From Thiorhodococcus minor (GTDB taxonomy: Bacteria > Pseudomonadota > Gammaproteobacteria > Chromatiales > Chromatiaceae), in contig NZ_JAAIJQ010000022.1 of the NCBI RefSeq assembly GCF_010820565.1, forward strand, positions 1 to 64,000: 64,000 nt of DNA, given 5' to 3'. Numbering within the stretch: the stretch's first letter is position 1; each line of letters begins with the position of its first letter. The notes under the pieces were generated by a model. It was not told the origin of the DNA. It ran no database searches and saw nothing but the letters and a program-made list of their open reading frames with translations. The position numbers were made by a program, and so were the translations under genes. Shown here in pieces: positions 34,993 through 44,719 of this stretch.

Positions 34993-36393
34993 TCAGTTGT
35001 AGCCCTGCAGTTTGTCGATGTACTCCGGCAGGAAGAGCGAGATCTGCGGAATGTAGGTGATGAGCATCAGGAAGCCGAGGAGCAGCAGCATCCAGGGCAG
35101 CACGGCCTTGATCACCCAGCCCATGCTCTCCCCGGTAATGCCGGCGGTGACGAAGAGATTGAGACCCACGGGCGGCGTCAGCATGCCGATCTCCATGTTC
35201 ACCACCATGATGATGCCGAGATGGATGGGATCAATGCCCAGCTGGGTGGCGATCGGGAAGAGGATGGGTGCCATGATCAGCAGAATCGCCGAGGGCTCCA
35301 TGAAGTTCCCGGCGATCAGCAGCAGGATGTTGACGACGATGAGGAACATCCAGGGCGACAGGCCCCATTCGACGATGGTCTCGGCGATCTCGTGGGGAAT
35401 GCGCTCGGTCGTCAGCACATGCGCGAACAGCATGGCGTTGGCGATGATGAAGAGCAGCATGATGGAGACCTTGGCCCCGTCCAGGACGACCTTGCGGACC
35501 TCCGGATGCGCGAAGCTTTGCGGGAGTGCCAGGGGAACCTGCCAGAGACTCCTGGCGATAGCGCTGCCGATGCCTTCCCCCTGCTTGCGCCAGGGTGTCT
35601 CCTTGAGCGGCCCCATATCCCGATAGCCGATGACGGCGACCAGGAAGGCATAGACGGCCGAGACCGCGGCGGCCTCGGTCGGGCTCGCGATGCCGCCGTA
35701 GATGGAGCCCAGGACGATGACGATGAGCAGGATACCGCCCGAGGCGCTGAATCCGGCGCTGAGGATCTCGCGGAAGCCGGGCCAGGGCTGTGAGGGCAGC
35801 CCCTTGACGCGGGCCACGATATAGATGGCGATCATCAGCAGCAGTCCCATCATGAGACCTGGGATGAAGCCCGCCATGAACATGCGCGCGGCGGAGACTT
35901 CGGTCGCGGCCGCGTAGACCAGCATCACGATGGAGGGCGGGATGAGGATGCCGAGCGTGCCGGCATTGGTGATGACGCCCGCGGCGAAAGACTTGGGGTA
36001 GCCGGATTTCACCATGCCGACGATGACGATGCTGCCGATGGCGGCCACCGTGGCCGGCGAGGAGCCCGACACGGCGGCGAAGAGCATGCAGGCCAGCACG
36101 GAGGCCATGGCGAGCCCACCGCGGATGTGCCCGACGACCCCGGTCGCGAATCGGATCAGCCGCTTGGCCACGCCGCCCGTCGACAGGAAGGCGGACGAGA
36201 GGATGAAGAAGGGAATGGCGAGCAGCGTGTAGTGGGCCGACAGCGCCTCGAAGAGCTTGAGGGCGATGGAGGCCAGCGAATCGTTCGAGAAGATGAGGAT
36301 GGTCACGATGCTCGAGAAGCCGAGCGCGATCGCGATCGGCATGCCGATGAGCATGCAGCCGAACAGGAGCAGGAAAAGGGTTGCCGTGGTCAT
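34993..36393 (-). CDS. dctM: TRAP transporter large permease
   Basis: A 466-residue DctM-family membrane protein with about 12 TM helices. Characteristic segments are PFFILSSAFLSTGGVAKRL, AAVSGSSPATVAAIGSI, GTLGILIPPSIVMLVYA, and near the end GIIMVVNMEIGMLTPPVGLNLFV. It forms the transport channel with DctQ and takes solute from the DctP binding protein using a sodium or proton gradient. Its ATG overlaps the dctQ stop (ATGA). An insertion of charged residues in the middle (KETPWRKQGEGIG) is a cytoplasmic loop. Confidence 0.94.
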   Translation of the reverse strand: MTTATLFLLLFGCMLIGMPIAIALGFSSIVTILIFSNDSLASIALKLFEALSAHYTLLAIPFFILSSAFLSTGGVAKRLIRFATGVVGHIRGGLAMASVLACMLFAAVSGSSPATVAAIGSIVIVGMVKSGYPKSFAAGVITNAGTLGILIPPSIVMLVYAAATEVSAARMFMAGFIPGLMMGLLLMIAIYIVARVKGLPSQPWPGFREILSAGFSASGGILLIVIVLGSIYGGIASPTEAAAVSAVYAFLVAVIGYRDMGPLKETPWRKQGEGIGSAIARSLWQVPLALPQSFAHPEVRKVVLDGAKVSIMLLFIIANAMLFAHVLTTERIPHEIAETIVEWGLSPWMFLIVVNILLLIAGNFMEPSAILLIMAPILFPIATQLGIDPIHLGIIMVVNMEIGMLTPPVGLNLFVTAGITGESMGWVIKAVLPWMLLLLGFLMLITYIPQISLFLPEYIDKLQGYN

Positions 36394-36941
36394 CGGTCGG
36401 CCACCTCGCGCTTGAGCTCCTCGGCCAGATGCATGCTTTCCTTGGCCTCGTCGGTGCGGCGGAAGCCGGTCGTCTTACCCGTCGCGACCTGCCAGAGCAG
36501 TGCGAGCAGCCGCAGCGACAGCATCGCCAGCCCGATCAGCAAAATGCTGTGGGCGACCCAGGTCTGGACCTCGATGTCCTCCAGCTCGATGCCGATCATG
36601 TGCATCTTGCTGAGGTAGATCCAGGAGCCGTAGATGAAGAGGCCGCAGTAGACGAGCGAGAGCAGCACGGCGATGGCGGTGATGATGCGCTGGCCGAGCG
36701 GCGAGAGCAGCCGGACGAAGGCGTCGACGCCGATGTGGGCACCTGTCTTGAGGCCGTAGGAGACGCCGAACAGCACGAACCAGGCCGAGAGATGCAGCGT
36801 GGCCTCCTGCCCCCAGGTCAGCCCGGTGTTGAAGACGAAGCGGAGGATGACCTCCCAGAACACCAAGAGGGTCATGGCCACCAGCAGCAGCGAGATGATG
36901 GCTTCCTCGGTCTTGTCGATGAGACGAAAGAGCATGGGCAT
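36390..36941 (-). CDS. dctQ: TRAP transporter small permease
   Basis: A 183-residue DctQ-family protein with four TM helices. The motif FWEVILRFVFNTGLTWGQEATLHLSAW covers the conserved RF...W.EE-like helix pair, and GVSYGLKTGAHIGVD is the typical loop. ATG 36941 begins the family N-terminus; the longer open frame upstream has no coding look. It lies between dctP and dctM, overlapping the latter by 4 nt. Confidence 0.92.
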   Translation of the reverse strand: MPMLFRLIDKTEEAIISLLLVAMTLLVFWEVILRFVFNTGLTWGQEATLHLSAWFVLFGVSYGLKTGAHIGVDAFVRLLSPLGQRIITAIAVLLSLVYCGLFIYGSWIYLSKMHMIGIELEDIEVQTWVAHSILLIGLAMLSLRLLALLWQVATGKTTGFRRTDEAKESMHLAEELKREVADR

Positions 36942-37066
36942 GGCCAGTCGGTTCTTATCGTTGTCGGTAGAAGGGAGGCGTCGAGCGTGCGTGACGCGCC
37001 TCCCAGGGAGCCGAGCGCAATCCCCTAGGGTAGGACGTGCGCCGGCGTCTTGCTGGCGAAATCCGA

Positions 37067-37097
37067 GCGCAAGCGCCGGCGAGACCGGCGCTTGCGC
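37067..37097 (-). terminator. Hairpin between dctP and dctQ
   Basis: GCGCAAGCGCCGG and its exact complement form a 13-bp stem with a 5-nt loop just after the dctP stop. It has no T-run, so it probably acts as a partial terminator or mRNA-stabilising structure giving more binding protein than permease. Confidence 0.6.
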
Positions 37098-37102
37098 GCT
37101 GG

Positions 37103-38158
<1,056 letters not shown>

Positions 38159-38161
38159 TCA

Positions 38162-38176
38162 GCAAGGCGCGGGCCA
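38162..38176 (-). promoter_or_regulatory. Candidate sigma-54 (-24/-12) promoter of dctP
   Basis: On the minus strand TGGCCC, five bases, then TTGC matches the TGGCAC-N5-TTGC consensus, with the essential GG and GC ten bases apart. It lies about 60-75 nt upstream of the dctP start, giving a leader near 50 nt. Confidence 0.65.
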
Positions 38177-38248
38177 GATCGCTTGGGTTTGGTTACCTCC
38201 CTGTCATGAATGCCCTTTTTTCGAACCGAGGGGAGCGATTGGTGCGGG

Positions 38249-38274
38249 TGAATGGGTGGATCTCCACCCATTCA
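38249..38274. repeat. 12-bp-arm palindrome upstream of dctP
   Basis: TGAATGGGTGGA and its perfect complement are separated by 2 nt. It sits about 75-110 nt upstream of the candidate sigma-54 promoter, where an enhancer for DctD would be expected, but it may also be part of the neighbouring repeat mosaic. Confidence 0.55.
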
Positions 38275-38313
38275 TGGTCGTTGGGCGGGGCGGAAATCCG
38301 CCCATTGCCGCTC

Positions 38314-38420
38314 AGGTGATTTCCGGGAAACAGATTCCCCGTAGGATGGGCAAAGCGCAGCGTGCCCATCGTCCAGGCTGGAGGCGCTGTTCTGGGTAGG
38401 ATCATTTCAGGAAATCACCT
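38314..38420. repeat. Miniature inverted-repeat-like element between dctP and dctD
   Basis: AGGTGATTTCC at 38314-38324 and its exact complement at 38410-38420 bound a 107-nt segment. Inside is the GATGGGCA-AAGCGCAGCG-TGCCCATC motif, related to the palindrome at 6368-6396. The right end overlaps the dctD stop codon by one base. It may be a small non-autonomous element or a stable 3' structure. Confidence 0.5.
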
Positions 38421-39778
38421 CAGGCCTTGTAGTCGTCCTTGCTCAGCCCGTGCTTCTGCATCTTGTCGTAGAGGGTCTTACGCGGAATGCCGAGCATGGT
38501 CATGGTCTCCTTGATGCTGCCCCTGCTCGCGGCGAGCGCCTGGACGATCAGGCTCTTCTCGAAGCATTCGACCTGCTCGGGAAGGGTGCGCGGCTGGCCG
38601 GCCTGGGTCCCCTCGTGCAGGCGCTCGAGCGACCAGCCGTATTGCTCGCCCAAGAGCACATAGCGCTCGGTGAGGTTGCGCAGCTCGCGCACATTGCCGG
38701 GCCAGTCGTACCCGAGCAGCGCGGTGATCTCGCTCTGTGCAGGGAAGGGCGCGTCGCGCTGGAAACGGTCCTGCGCGACGAGGAGAAAATGGTGAAAGAG
38801 CAGCGGGATGTCGTCTCGCCGCTCGCGCAGGGGCGGGATGTGCAGGGTGACGACATTGAGCCTGTAGTAGAGGTCTTCGCGGAAGCTGCCGGCGGTCGCG
38901 GCCTCGCGCAGGTCGACCTTGGTCGCTGCGACGACGCGGAAGTCGAGCGGGATCAGTTTGTTGGAGCCGAGGCGCTCGATGGTGCGCTCTTGGAGCACGC
39001 GCAGGAGCTGCACCTGCGCCGAGGCGGGCATGCTCTCGATCTCGTCGAGGAAGAGGGTGCCGCCGTGGGCGTGCTCGAACTTGCCGATACGGCGTCCCTT
39101 GGCGCCGGTGAAGGCGCCTGCCTCGTGACCGAAGAGCTCGCTCTCGATCATGCTCTCCGGAACCGCGCCGCAGTTGACCGCGACGAAGTTGCGGTCGCGC
39201 CGGCGGCTGTGCTCGTGCAGCGAGCGCGCGATCAGCTCCTTCCCGGTGCCGGTCTCGCCCAGCACGAGGACATCCGCCCCCGTGTCCGAGATCTGCGCGA
39301 TGGTGGCGCGCAGCTGACGCATCTCTGGGCTGTGGCCGATGATGCGTGGCCCCAGTGCCGTATTGGCCATGAGCTCGACGCGCAGATTGCGGTTCTCCAT
39401 GACCAGGGCGCGCTTATCCAGCGCCCGCTGGACGGTCTCGATGAGGCGGTCGGCCGGATAGGGCTTTTCGATGAAGTCGTAGGCGCCGGCGCGCATGGCG
39501 TTGACGGCGGTGCTGATGTCGCCATGGCCGGTGATGAGGATGACGGGAAGGTCCGGATCGACCGCATGCGCCCGCTCCAGCAGCTCCAGGCCGTCCATGC
39601 CGGGCAGGCGAATGTCGGTGATCAGCACCCCTGGCCACTCCCTGCTCAGCAGCGGCAGGGCGCGCTCCGCGCGCTCGAAGACCTGGGCCTGCAGGCCGGC
39701 CAGCTCCAGCGTTTGCCGGTTGGCGGCGCGGATATGCTGCTCGTCGTCGACGAAGATGACGTTGGGACTGCTGCTCAT
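38420..39778 (-). CDS. dctD: Sigma-54-dependent response regulator
   Basis: A 452-residue NtrC-family activator. The receiver (phospho-Asp in [13 protein letters not shown]) is followed by an AAA+ domain with Walker A GETGTGKE, the sigma-54 contact loop [15 protein letters not shown] and Walker [11 protein letters not shown], then a Fis-type HTH ([20 protein letters not shown]). It resembles DctD, which turns on TRAP or DctA uptake of dicarboxylates. ATG 39778 starts the family N-terminus, 10 nt after the kinase stop. The -24/-12 site before dctP is its probable target. Confidence 0.93.
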   Translation of the reverse strand: MSSSPNVIFVDDEQHIRAANRQTLELAGLQAQVFERAERALPLLSREWPGVLITDIRLPGMDGLELLERAHAVDPDLPVILITGHGDISTAVNAMRAGAYDFIEKPYPADRLIETVQRALDKRALVMENRNLRVELMANTALGPRIIGHSPEMRQLRATIAQISDTGADVLVLGETGTGKELIARSLHEHSRRRDRNFVAVNCGAVPESMIESELFGHEAGAFTGAKGRRIGKFEHAHGGTLFLDEIESMPASAQVQLLRVLQERTIERLGSNKLIPLDFRVVAATKVDLREAATAGSFREDLYYRLNVVTLHIPPLRERRDDIPLLFHHFLLVAQDRFQRDAPFPAQSEITALLGYDWPGNVRELRNLTERYVLLGEQYGWSLERLHEGTQAGQPRTLPEQVECFEKSLIVQALAASRGSIKETMTMLGIPRKTLYDKMQKHGLSKDDYKA

Positions 39779-39788
39779 GCACGGCTGC

Positions 39789-41561
39789 TCATGGGTGGGT
39801 TTCCGCCACTGGGAGACAAAGCTCGAAACAGGCGCCGGTCGCGCAGGGAATGGCCTTGAGCGCACCGCCCATCTCGCTGGCGATGCGGGCCGAGATCGCC
39901 AAGCCGAGCCCAAGCCCCTCTCCGGCGTCCTTGGTGGTGAAGAAGGGCTCGAAGATCCGATCCAGATCCGCGCTCGGAATGCCTGGGCCTGTGTCTTGGA
40001 CGCGCATGAGGACATGCGCGCCATCGCGACCTGCCGAGACCGCGATCCAGCGCTCTGACTGCCCCTGTATCGCTTGGCAGGCGTTGCCGAGCAGATTCAG
40101 GATGACTTGCTGCAGCAGGACGTCGTTGGCGCGCACGGCCAGATGGGATGGGACATCCACCTCGAGCCGGCCGTCGCTCTTGGCGAGCAAGGGCGCGGCG
40201 ATGCGCGCGGCACTCTCGATCACAGGCGCCAAGGGCAGGTCGCTCAGCTCGCCCGAGGTCTTGCGCGCGAAGAGCTTGAGCTGGGAGCCGATCTTGGCCA
40301 TGCGATCGGTCAGCGCCATGATCTGCTCCAGATTGCCGGCGACCTCGGTCGCGCGCCCCTTGCTCAGCAGCAGCCGGCCGTTGTCCGCATAGGTGCGGAT
40401 CGCCGAGAGCGGCTGATTCAGCTCGTGGTTGATGCCGGCCGACATCTGGCCGAGCGTCGCGAGCTTGGCCGACTGGATGAGCGCCTGCTGCGCCTCGCGC
40501 AAGGCCTGCTCGGCGCGCCGGCGCTCGTCGATCTCGTCGCGCAGGCGCTGGTTGGTGCGCGTCAGCTCGGCGGTGCGGCTGGCGACGCGCTCCTCCAGCT
40601 CCGAATTGATGCGCTCGAGGGAGGCTCGGGCGCGCTCGGCGAGTGCGGCGTGCGCACGTCTTCCGCGCTGCTGCTGAAAGAGCAGGGCGGCGATGAGGGC
40701 GGTCATGATGATCAAGGCCGCGGCCAGCATCGTGAGCCTCAGGCTGTCGCGCAGCGCCTCAGCGGTGTCGATCAAGGCGTGCACCCGCCAGCCGGCCGTC
40801 GGCATGCTGCGGGTCTGGAGCAGATAGCTTCTGTGGTGCGGCCAGCGCGCGTCGGTGCGGATTCGGACGATCTGGCCGGCCGGCAGTGTTGCACCCAGCG
40901 TGAGCGCCAAGGGCGCCAGTTTCGCCTCGGGATAGCGGTTGCTGCGCTCGATCCTGGCGCGGGTCTCCGCGTCGATGGGGAGCAGGGTGTGAAAACGCTG
41001 CTCGGGCCGGGTCGAGACGAAGATGACGCCATCCGGGTCGGTCACCAAGAAGATGCGGTCCGGTTTGCTCCAGCGCCGCTCGGTCTCGGTGATGTCGATC
41101 TTGACGACCACGGCGCCGAGGATCGCCTCGTCTGCTCGAACGGGATAGGCGAAATAGTAGCCGCGCTGCTTGGAGGTCGTGCCCAGTGCGAAGTAGCGCC
41201 CGAGCTGGCCTCCCATGGCATCGCGGAAATAGGGGCGGAAGCTGAAGTTGCGCCCGACGAAGGGGCGCTCGGCGCTCCAGTTGCTCGCCGCGATGGTCAG
41301 CCCGGTCGCGTCCATCAGGTAGGTGTCGGCCGCGTCGCTGATGCGATTGATGGTCTCGAGGTAGCGGCTGAGCGCCTCGATGCTCTCGCGGCCGCCTGGG
41401 GCGCGCAGGAAGTCGATCAGTCGCGGGTTGGTCGCCAACAGCTCCGGCAGGGGCTCGTACTTGGCGAGCAGTCCCTGCAGATGTGCGACATAGAGGTCGA
41501 GATCTGTGCGTCCCTGCTCGGCCAGGCTGTCGACACCGTCTCGGTAGGCCCAGGTCGCCAA
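39789..41561 (-). CDS. dctB: Sensor histidine kinase, DctB-like (start uncertain)
   Basis: The 590-residue frame shown starts at a TTG. It has a double-PAS (dCache-like) periplasmic sensor (ATNPRLIDFLR, YFAYPVRADEAILGAVVVKID), a TM helix (LTMLAAALIIMTALIAALLF), a coiled coil, a HisKA domain with the phospho-His in MSAGINHELNQPLSAIRTY and an ATPase domain with DTGPGIP and GLGLGLAIS. DctB needs a first TM helix; it is encoded upstream in the same frame (FLLSAALLAALCLGLWGL) back to the TAG ending ubiV, but this stretch contains no ATG, GTG or earlier TTG. The true start may be a rare codon, or the start was lost. Confidence 0.85.
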   Translation of the reverse strand: MATWAYRDGVDSLAEQGRTDLDLYVAHLQGLLAKYEPLPELLATNPRLIDFLRAPGGRESIEALSRYLETINRISDAADTYLMDATGLTIAASNWSAERPFVGRNFSFRPYFRDAMGGQLGRYFALGTTSKQRGYYFAYPVRADEAILGAVVVKIDITETERRWSKPDRIFLVTDPDGVIFVSTRPEQRFHTLLPIDAETRARIERSNRYPEAKLAPLALTLGATLPAGQIVRIRTDARWPHHRSYLLQTRSMPTAGWRVHALIDTAEALRDSLRLTMLAAALIIMTALIAALLFQQQRGRRAHAALAERARASLERINSELEERVASRTAELTRTNQRLRDEIDERRRAEQALREAQQALIQSAKLATLGQMSAGINHELNQPLSAIRTYADNGRLLLSKGRATEVAGNLEQIMALTDRMAKIGSQLKLFARKTSGELSDLPLAPVIESAARIAAPLLAKSDGRLEVDVPSHLAVRANDVLLQQVILNLLGNACQAIQGQSERWIAVSAGRDGAHVLMRVQDTGPGIPSADLDRIFEPFFTTKDAGEGLGLGLAISARIASEMGGALKAIPCATGACFELCLPVAETHP

Positions 41562-41678
41562 GCCCCAGAGCCCGAGGCAGAGCGCCGCGAGCAGTGCCGC
41601 CGAGAGGAGAAACTGCTTCGAGCGGCTGGTCGACTCTGGCGCGACCTCGGGGATATCGCTGACCTCGCTGTGGCTGCG

Positions 41679-42590
41679 CTAGGCCGACATGCTCGCCTTG
41701 TAGCCGGAGTCACCCGTCCAGTAGCCGTCGCAGAGATCAGAGGGTGCCCAGCCGCGGAGCTTGGCGGTGCCGGCGCTCGCGTCCAGATCGCCGGTGAGGC
41801 AGTCCGCGAACACCCGGACGACATCGGCGGTGTGCTCGGACTGCGGACTGATGCGCAGCACGTCGACACCCATGTCCGCGACTTCCGCCAGGGCCGGCAA
41901 AAGATTGTGCGTGCTGGCGGACTGGGTCTGGATGCCGTTGAGGTCGAGGAACGCGTTGCCGTCCTGGGTGGTGACGACCAGGCCGTCCGGGTAGTCGCCG
42001 CAGCAGAACTGGCAGTCGTCCTTGCCCAGGTTGCGGTTGTAGGCGGTGAAGCAGCGGGCGGAGTAGGCCAGCGGCAGGCGGCCGTAGGCGAAGAGCTCGC
42101 ACTCGACGCCCTCGGGACGCGACTTCAGCAGCTCGGTCGCCGTGTCGCGGCCAAGCTCCACCGGGAGCACCCAGCGCTTCAGACCCTGCTTGGCGAGGAA
42201 GGCCAGGGTGCGATGGTTGTAGAGGTTGATCGAATGCCCGGTGACGAAGGCTCGCCCTTCCAGGAAGTCCAGCGCGGCGAGATCGTTCGCCTCGATCATG
42301 AAGCGCTCGTCGGCGCAGATGCGCTTGAGGGTCTTGAGCTCGCCGTCGGATTCGATCAGCGCGAGCGTGGAGATGACGGCCTCCTTCCCCGCGGCGACCA
42401 CGCGCTCGGCGATCTCCCAATAGTCCTCGGGGCGCATCTGGCGGCGCTTGGAGCAGATGGTCTCGCCGACATAGACGATGTCCACGGGCGTTTCGAGCAT
42501 CTCGGCATAGAAGTCGAGGACTTGCTCGCGCGGCCAGAGGTAGGTGATGGGACCTAGCGAGAGACGGGGGCGATGGGTAGCGGTGTTCAC
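41679..42590 (-). CDS. ubiV: O2-independent ubiquinone hydroxylation protein UbiV
   Basis: A 303-residue U32-peptidase-family protein. Cysteines that bind the 4Fe-4S cluster in UbiV are in place: Cys46 (GETICSKRR), Cys180 (SARCFTAY), Cys193 and Cys197 (DDCQFCCGDYP). With UbiU it forms a heterodimer that hydroxylates the ubiquinone ring without oxygen, using prephenate as oxygen donor. Start ATG 42590. It follows ubiU by 81 nt on the same strand. Its stop is in the same frame as the following kinase sequence. Confidence 0.93.
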   Translation of the reverse strand: MNTATHRPRLSLGPITYLWPREQVLDFYAEMLETPVDIVYVGETICSKRRQMRPEDYWEIAERVVAAGKEAVISTLALIESDGELKTLKRICADERFMIEANDLAALDFLEGRAFVTGHSINLYNHRTLAFLAKQGLKRWVLPVELGRDTATELLKSRPEGVECELFAYGRLPLAYSARCFTAYNRNLGKDDCQFCCGDYPDGLVVTTQDGNAFLDLNGIQTQSASTHNLLPALAEVADMGVDVLRISPQSEHTADVVRVFADCLTGDLDASAGTAKLRGWAPSDLCDGYWTGDSGYKASMSA

Positions 42591-42629
42591 GGGTACTCTA
42601 AGGTCTTCAGGGTTCTATCGAGGCCAAAC

Positions 42630-42670
42630 GCTGGGGCGCTGGGAGCTGGCGGCTGGACGCTGGCAGCTCA
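42630..42670. repeat. GCTGGGAGCTGGCGGCTGG-type intergenic repeat, copy 2
   Basis: The tract between ubiU and ubiV is made of GCTGG-led units (GAGCTGGCGGCTGGACGCTG), the same class as at 4430, 51888 and 57943. It ends one base before the ubiU stop codon complement. Confidence 0.6.
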
Positions 42671-42671
42671 C

Positions 42672-43667
42672 TCAATGCCAGGTGCGCTCGTAGGGGCCGA
42701 TGGTGGTCTGGGCACCCTCGGAGACCTGCGCGAGGATCTGGTGCCAGCTTTCCTTGGGGCGGAAGGCCTGCGGGTTGCGCTTGCACATGTCGATCGCCTC
42801 GCGCCAGACCTTGGCGACCTGGGAGACGTAGCGGGTGCTGCGCTGGCGCCCCTCGATCTTGATGGCGCTGACGCCGGCCTCGAGGATCTGCGGCAGGACG
42901 TCGAGGGTGTTGAGGCTGGTCGGCTCCTCGATGGCATGGCGCAGCTCGCCGTCGACATCGTAGCGGCCCTTGCAAATGGTCGGGTAGCCGGCCGCCTCGG
43001 AGTGCGACCGTCGCTCGAGGAGCACGCCCCCGAGCCGGGTCTCTTGGCCCTCGGGCGTGTCGCGCCATTCGACGTGGGCGGCCGGAGAGCAGGCGCCGAA
43101 GGTGTTGGGCGACTGGCCGCTGGCATAGGAGGACAGCAGGCAGCGGCCCTCGACCATGACGCAAAGGCTGCCGAAGCCGAAGATCTCGACAGGTACGCTG
43201 GTCTGCTCGATCAGGTGCGCGACCTGCGCGAGCGAGAGCACGCGCGGCACCACCACGCGCTTGATGCCGAAGTGGCGCTGCATGAAGCCGATGGCGGCCG
43301 GGTTGGTCGCGGAGCCCTGCACGGAGAGATGCAGGTTGACCTTGGGGTGACGCTCGGCGGCATAGTCCAGCACGCCCATGTCGGCCAGGATGATGGCGTC
43401 GACACCGAAGCCGGCGGCGCGGTCCACGGCGGCGGTCCAGCGCTCCCAGCCATTCGGCTGCGCATAGGTGTTGATCGCGACGAAGACCTTGACGCCACGG
43501 TCGCGCGCGTACTGCACGCCTTGGGCGATCTGCTTGTCGTTGAAGTTCAGGCCGGCGAAGTGACGGGCGTTGGTGTCATCGCGGAAGCCGATATAGACGG
43601 CGTTGGCGCCATTGTCGACGGCGGCCTTGAGCATCGGCAGATTGCCGGCGGGACAGACGAGCTCCAT
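42672..43667 (-). CDS. ubiU: O2-independent ubiquinone hydroxylation protein UbiU
   Basis: A 331-residue U32-family protein. The four cluster ligands fall at exactly the E. coli UbiU positions: Cys169 and Cys176 (GSLCVMVEGRC), Cys193 (FGACSP) and Cys232 (PTICKGRY). It opens MELVCPAGNLPMLKAAVDNGA as in the family. It works with UbiV in anaerobic ubiquinone synthesis, which supports anaerobic electron transfer. It is 21 nt downstream of the radical SAM gene, whose promoter region holds an FNR box, so anaerobic control is likely. The lipid-binding partner UbiT is not seen in the window. Confidence 0.95.
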   Translation of the reverse strand: MELVCPAGNLPMLKAAVDNGANAVYIGFRDDTNARHFAGLNFNDKQIAQGVQYARDRGVKVFVAINTYAQPNGWERWTAAVDRAAGFGVDAIILADMGVLDYAAERHPKVNLHLSVQGSATNPAAIGFMQRHFGIKRVVVPRVLSLAQVAHLIEQTSVPVEIFGFGSLCVMVEGRCLLSSYASGQSPNTFGACSPAAHVEWRDTPEGQETRLGGVLLERRSHSEAAGYPTICKGRYDVDGELRHAIEEPTSLNTLDVLPQILEAGVSAIKIEGRQRSTRYVSQVAKVWREAIDMCKRNPQAFRPKESWHQILAQVSEGAQTTIGPYERTWH

Positions 43668-43688
43668 GGTATTTCGATCCCCTGCGGA

Positions 43689-44663
43689 CTATGCAGTTCT
43701 GACGAGTTGGTGATGCGGCGTGGGGGCGGTCTTGTCGCCTTGGCGGGTGCCGCGGCGGTAGAGCTCGGCCTCGATGCCGTTGAGCACGGCCCACTTCTGG
43801 CTGCACCAGTCGGGCGCCAGCAGGATGTCTTTCGAGGCCGTGCCCGTAAGCCTGTGGTAGATCACGGCCGGGGGCGTGCGCTCGACCAGGTCGGCGCAGA
43901 TGCCGATGTAGTCTTCGAGGGTTAGCGGCGCGTACTCCCCACGGCGCCATTGGATGGCGAGCTGGGTGTGGCGCACGACGTGCAGCGGATGGAGCTTGAG
44001 CCCCTCGACGCCGAGCTCGAGCACACGGTCGAGCGTGGTCAGGGCGGCGTCTCGGCCTTCGCCGGGCAGGCCGATGATGAGGTGGGTGCAGACCTGGATG
44101 CCGCGCCGGTGCGCGGCGGTTACGGCGGTTCGATACTCCTCGAAGCCGTGCCCCCGGTTGACCCGCGCCAAGGTGGCGTCGTCCGCGGACTGCAGCCCCA
44201 GCTCCAGCCAAACCTCCTTGCCCTTGGCGCGATAGCTGGCGAGCAGGTCCAGCACGGCCTCCGGAACGCAGTCCGGCCGGGTGCCGACCGACAGGCCAAC
44301 GACGTCCGGCTGTGTCAGGGCGCTGTCATAGCGCTCGCGCAGCACCTCGATCTCATCGTAGGTGTTGGTGTAGGTCTGGAAGTAGGCCATGAAGCGCCGC
44401 GCGCCCGTGCGCTTGGCGAGCACGCCGCGACCGGCCTCGAGCTGCGGATCGATCTGTGGCGACCGCTTCGCGTTTGGCCCGAAAGAGACGTTGTTACAGA
44501 AAGTGCAGCCGCCGTGTCCCTTGGAGCCGTCGCGGTTTGGGCAGGTGAAGCCCGCGTTCAGGGCGAGCTTGTGCACCCGCTGGCCGTAGCGCTTCAGCAG
44601 GTACTGACCGAAGGTGTTGACGCGGTCACTCAGGGTGCGGTGTTGAGTGGGCGGGGAGGGCAT
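43689..44663 (-). CDS. TIGR01212/YhcC-family radical SAM protein
   Basis: A 324-residue radical SAM enzyme. The cluster cysteines are in CPNRDGSKGHGGCTFC, followed by NNVSFGP as in YhcC. Other conserved parts are VGLSVGTRPDCVPEAVLDLL, the ELGLQSADDATLARVNRGH block and HLIIGLPGE. The biochemical role of the family is not settled. It is first of a probable operon with ubiU and ubiV. A perfect FNR box lies 36-49 nt upstream, and the predicted transcript would begin only a few bases before this ATG, so the start could lie further in, though no better in-frame start was found. Confidence 0.9.
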   Translation of the reverse strand: MPSPPTQHRTLSDRVNTFGQYLLKRYGQRVHKLALNAGFTCPNRDGSKGHGGCTFCNNVSFGPNAKRSPQIDPQLEAGRGVLAKRTGARRFMAYFQTYTNTYDEIEVLRERYDSALTQPDVVGLSVGTRPDCVPEAVLDLLASYRAKGKEVWLELGLQSADDATLARVNRGHGFEEYRTAVTAAHRRGIQVCTHLIIGLPGEGRDAALTTLDRVLELGVEGLKLHPLHVVRHTQLAIQWRRGEYAPLTLEDYIGICADLVERTPPAVIYHRLTGTASKDILLAPDWCSQKWAVLNGIEAELYRRGTRQGDKTAPTPHHQLVRTA

Positions 44664-44698
44664 CCGATCAAAAATATCTGGGCTTCATCGTCAAGTAT

Positions 44699-44712
44699 TT
44701 GATCTGAATCAA
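44699..44712 (-). promoter_or_regulatory. Perfect FNR/Anr box
   Basis: TTGAT-CTGA-ATCAA matches the FNR consensus TTGAT-N4-ATCAA exactly. On the minus strand, 22 nt further, is TATTTT, which is the -10 spacing of a class II FNR-activated promoter (box centred at -41.5). The target is the radical SAM-ubiU-ubiV unit. Confidence 0.82.
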
Positions 44713-44719
44713 ATAAGGT

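Noticed and set aside
40074-42557. 827-codon plus-strand open frame across dctB and ubiV
   Set aside because: It covers two clearly recognisable minus-strand genes and has shadow-like composition (Val/Gly/Ala/Asp/Arg).
42573-43925. 450-codon plus-strand open frame over ubiU
   Set aside because: ubiU with all four cluster cysteines lies on the other strand.
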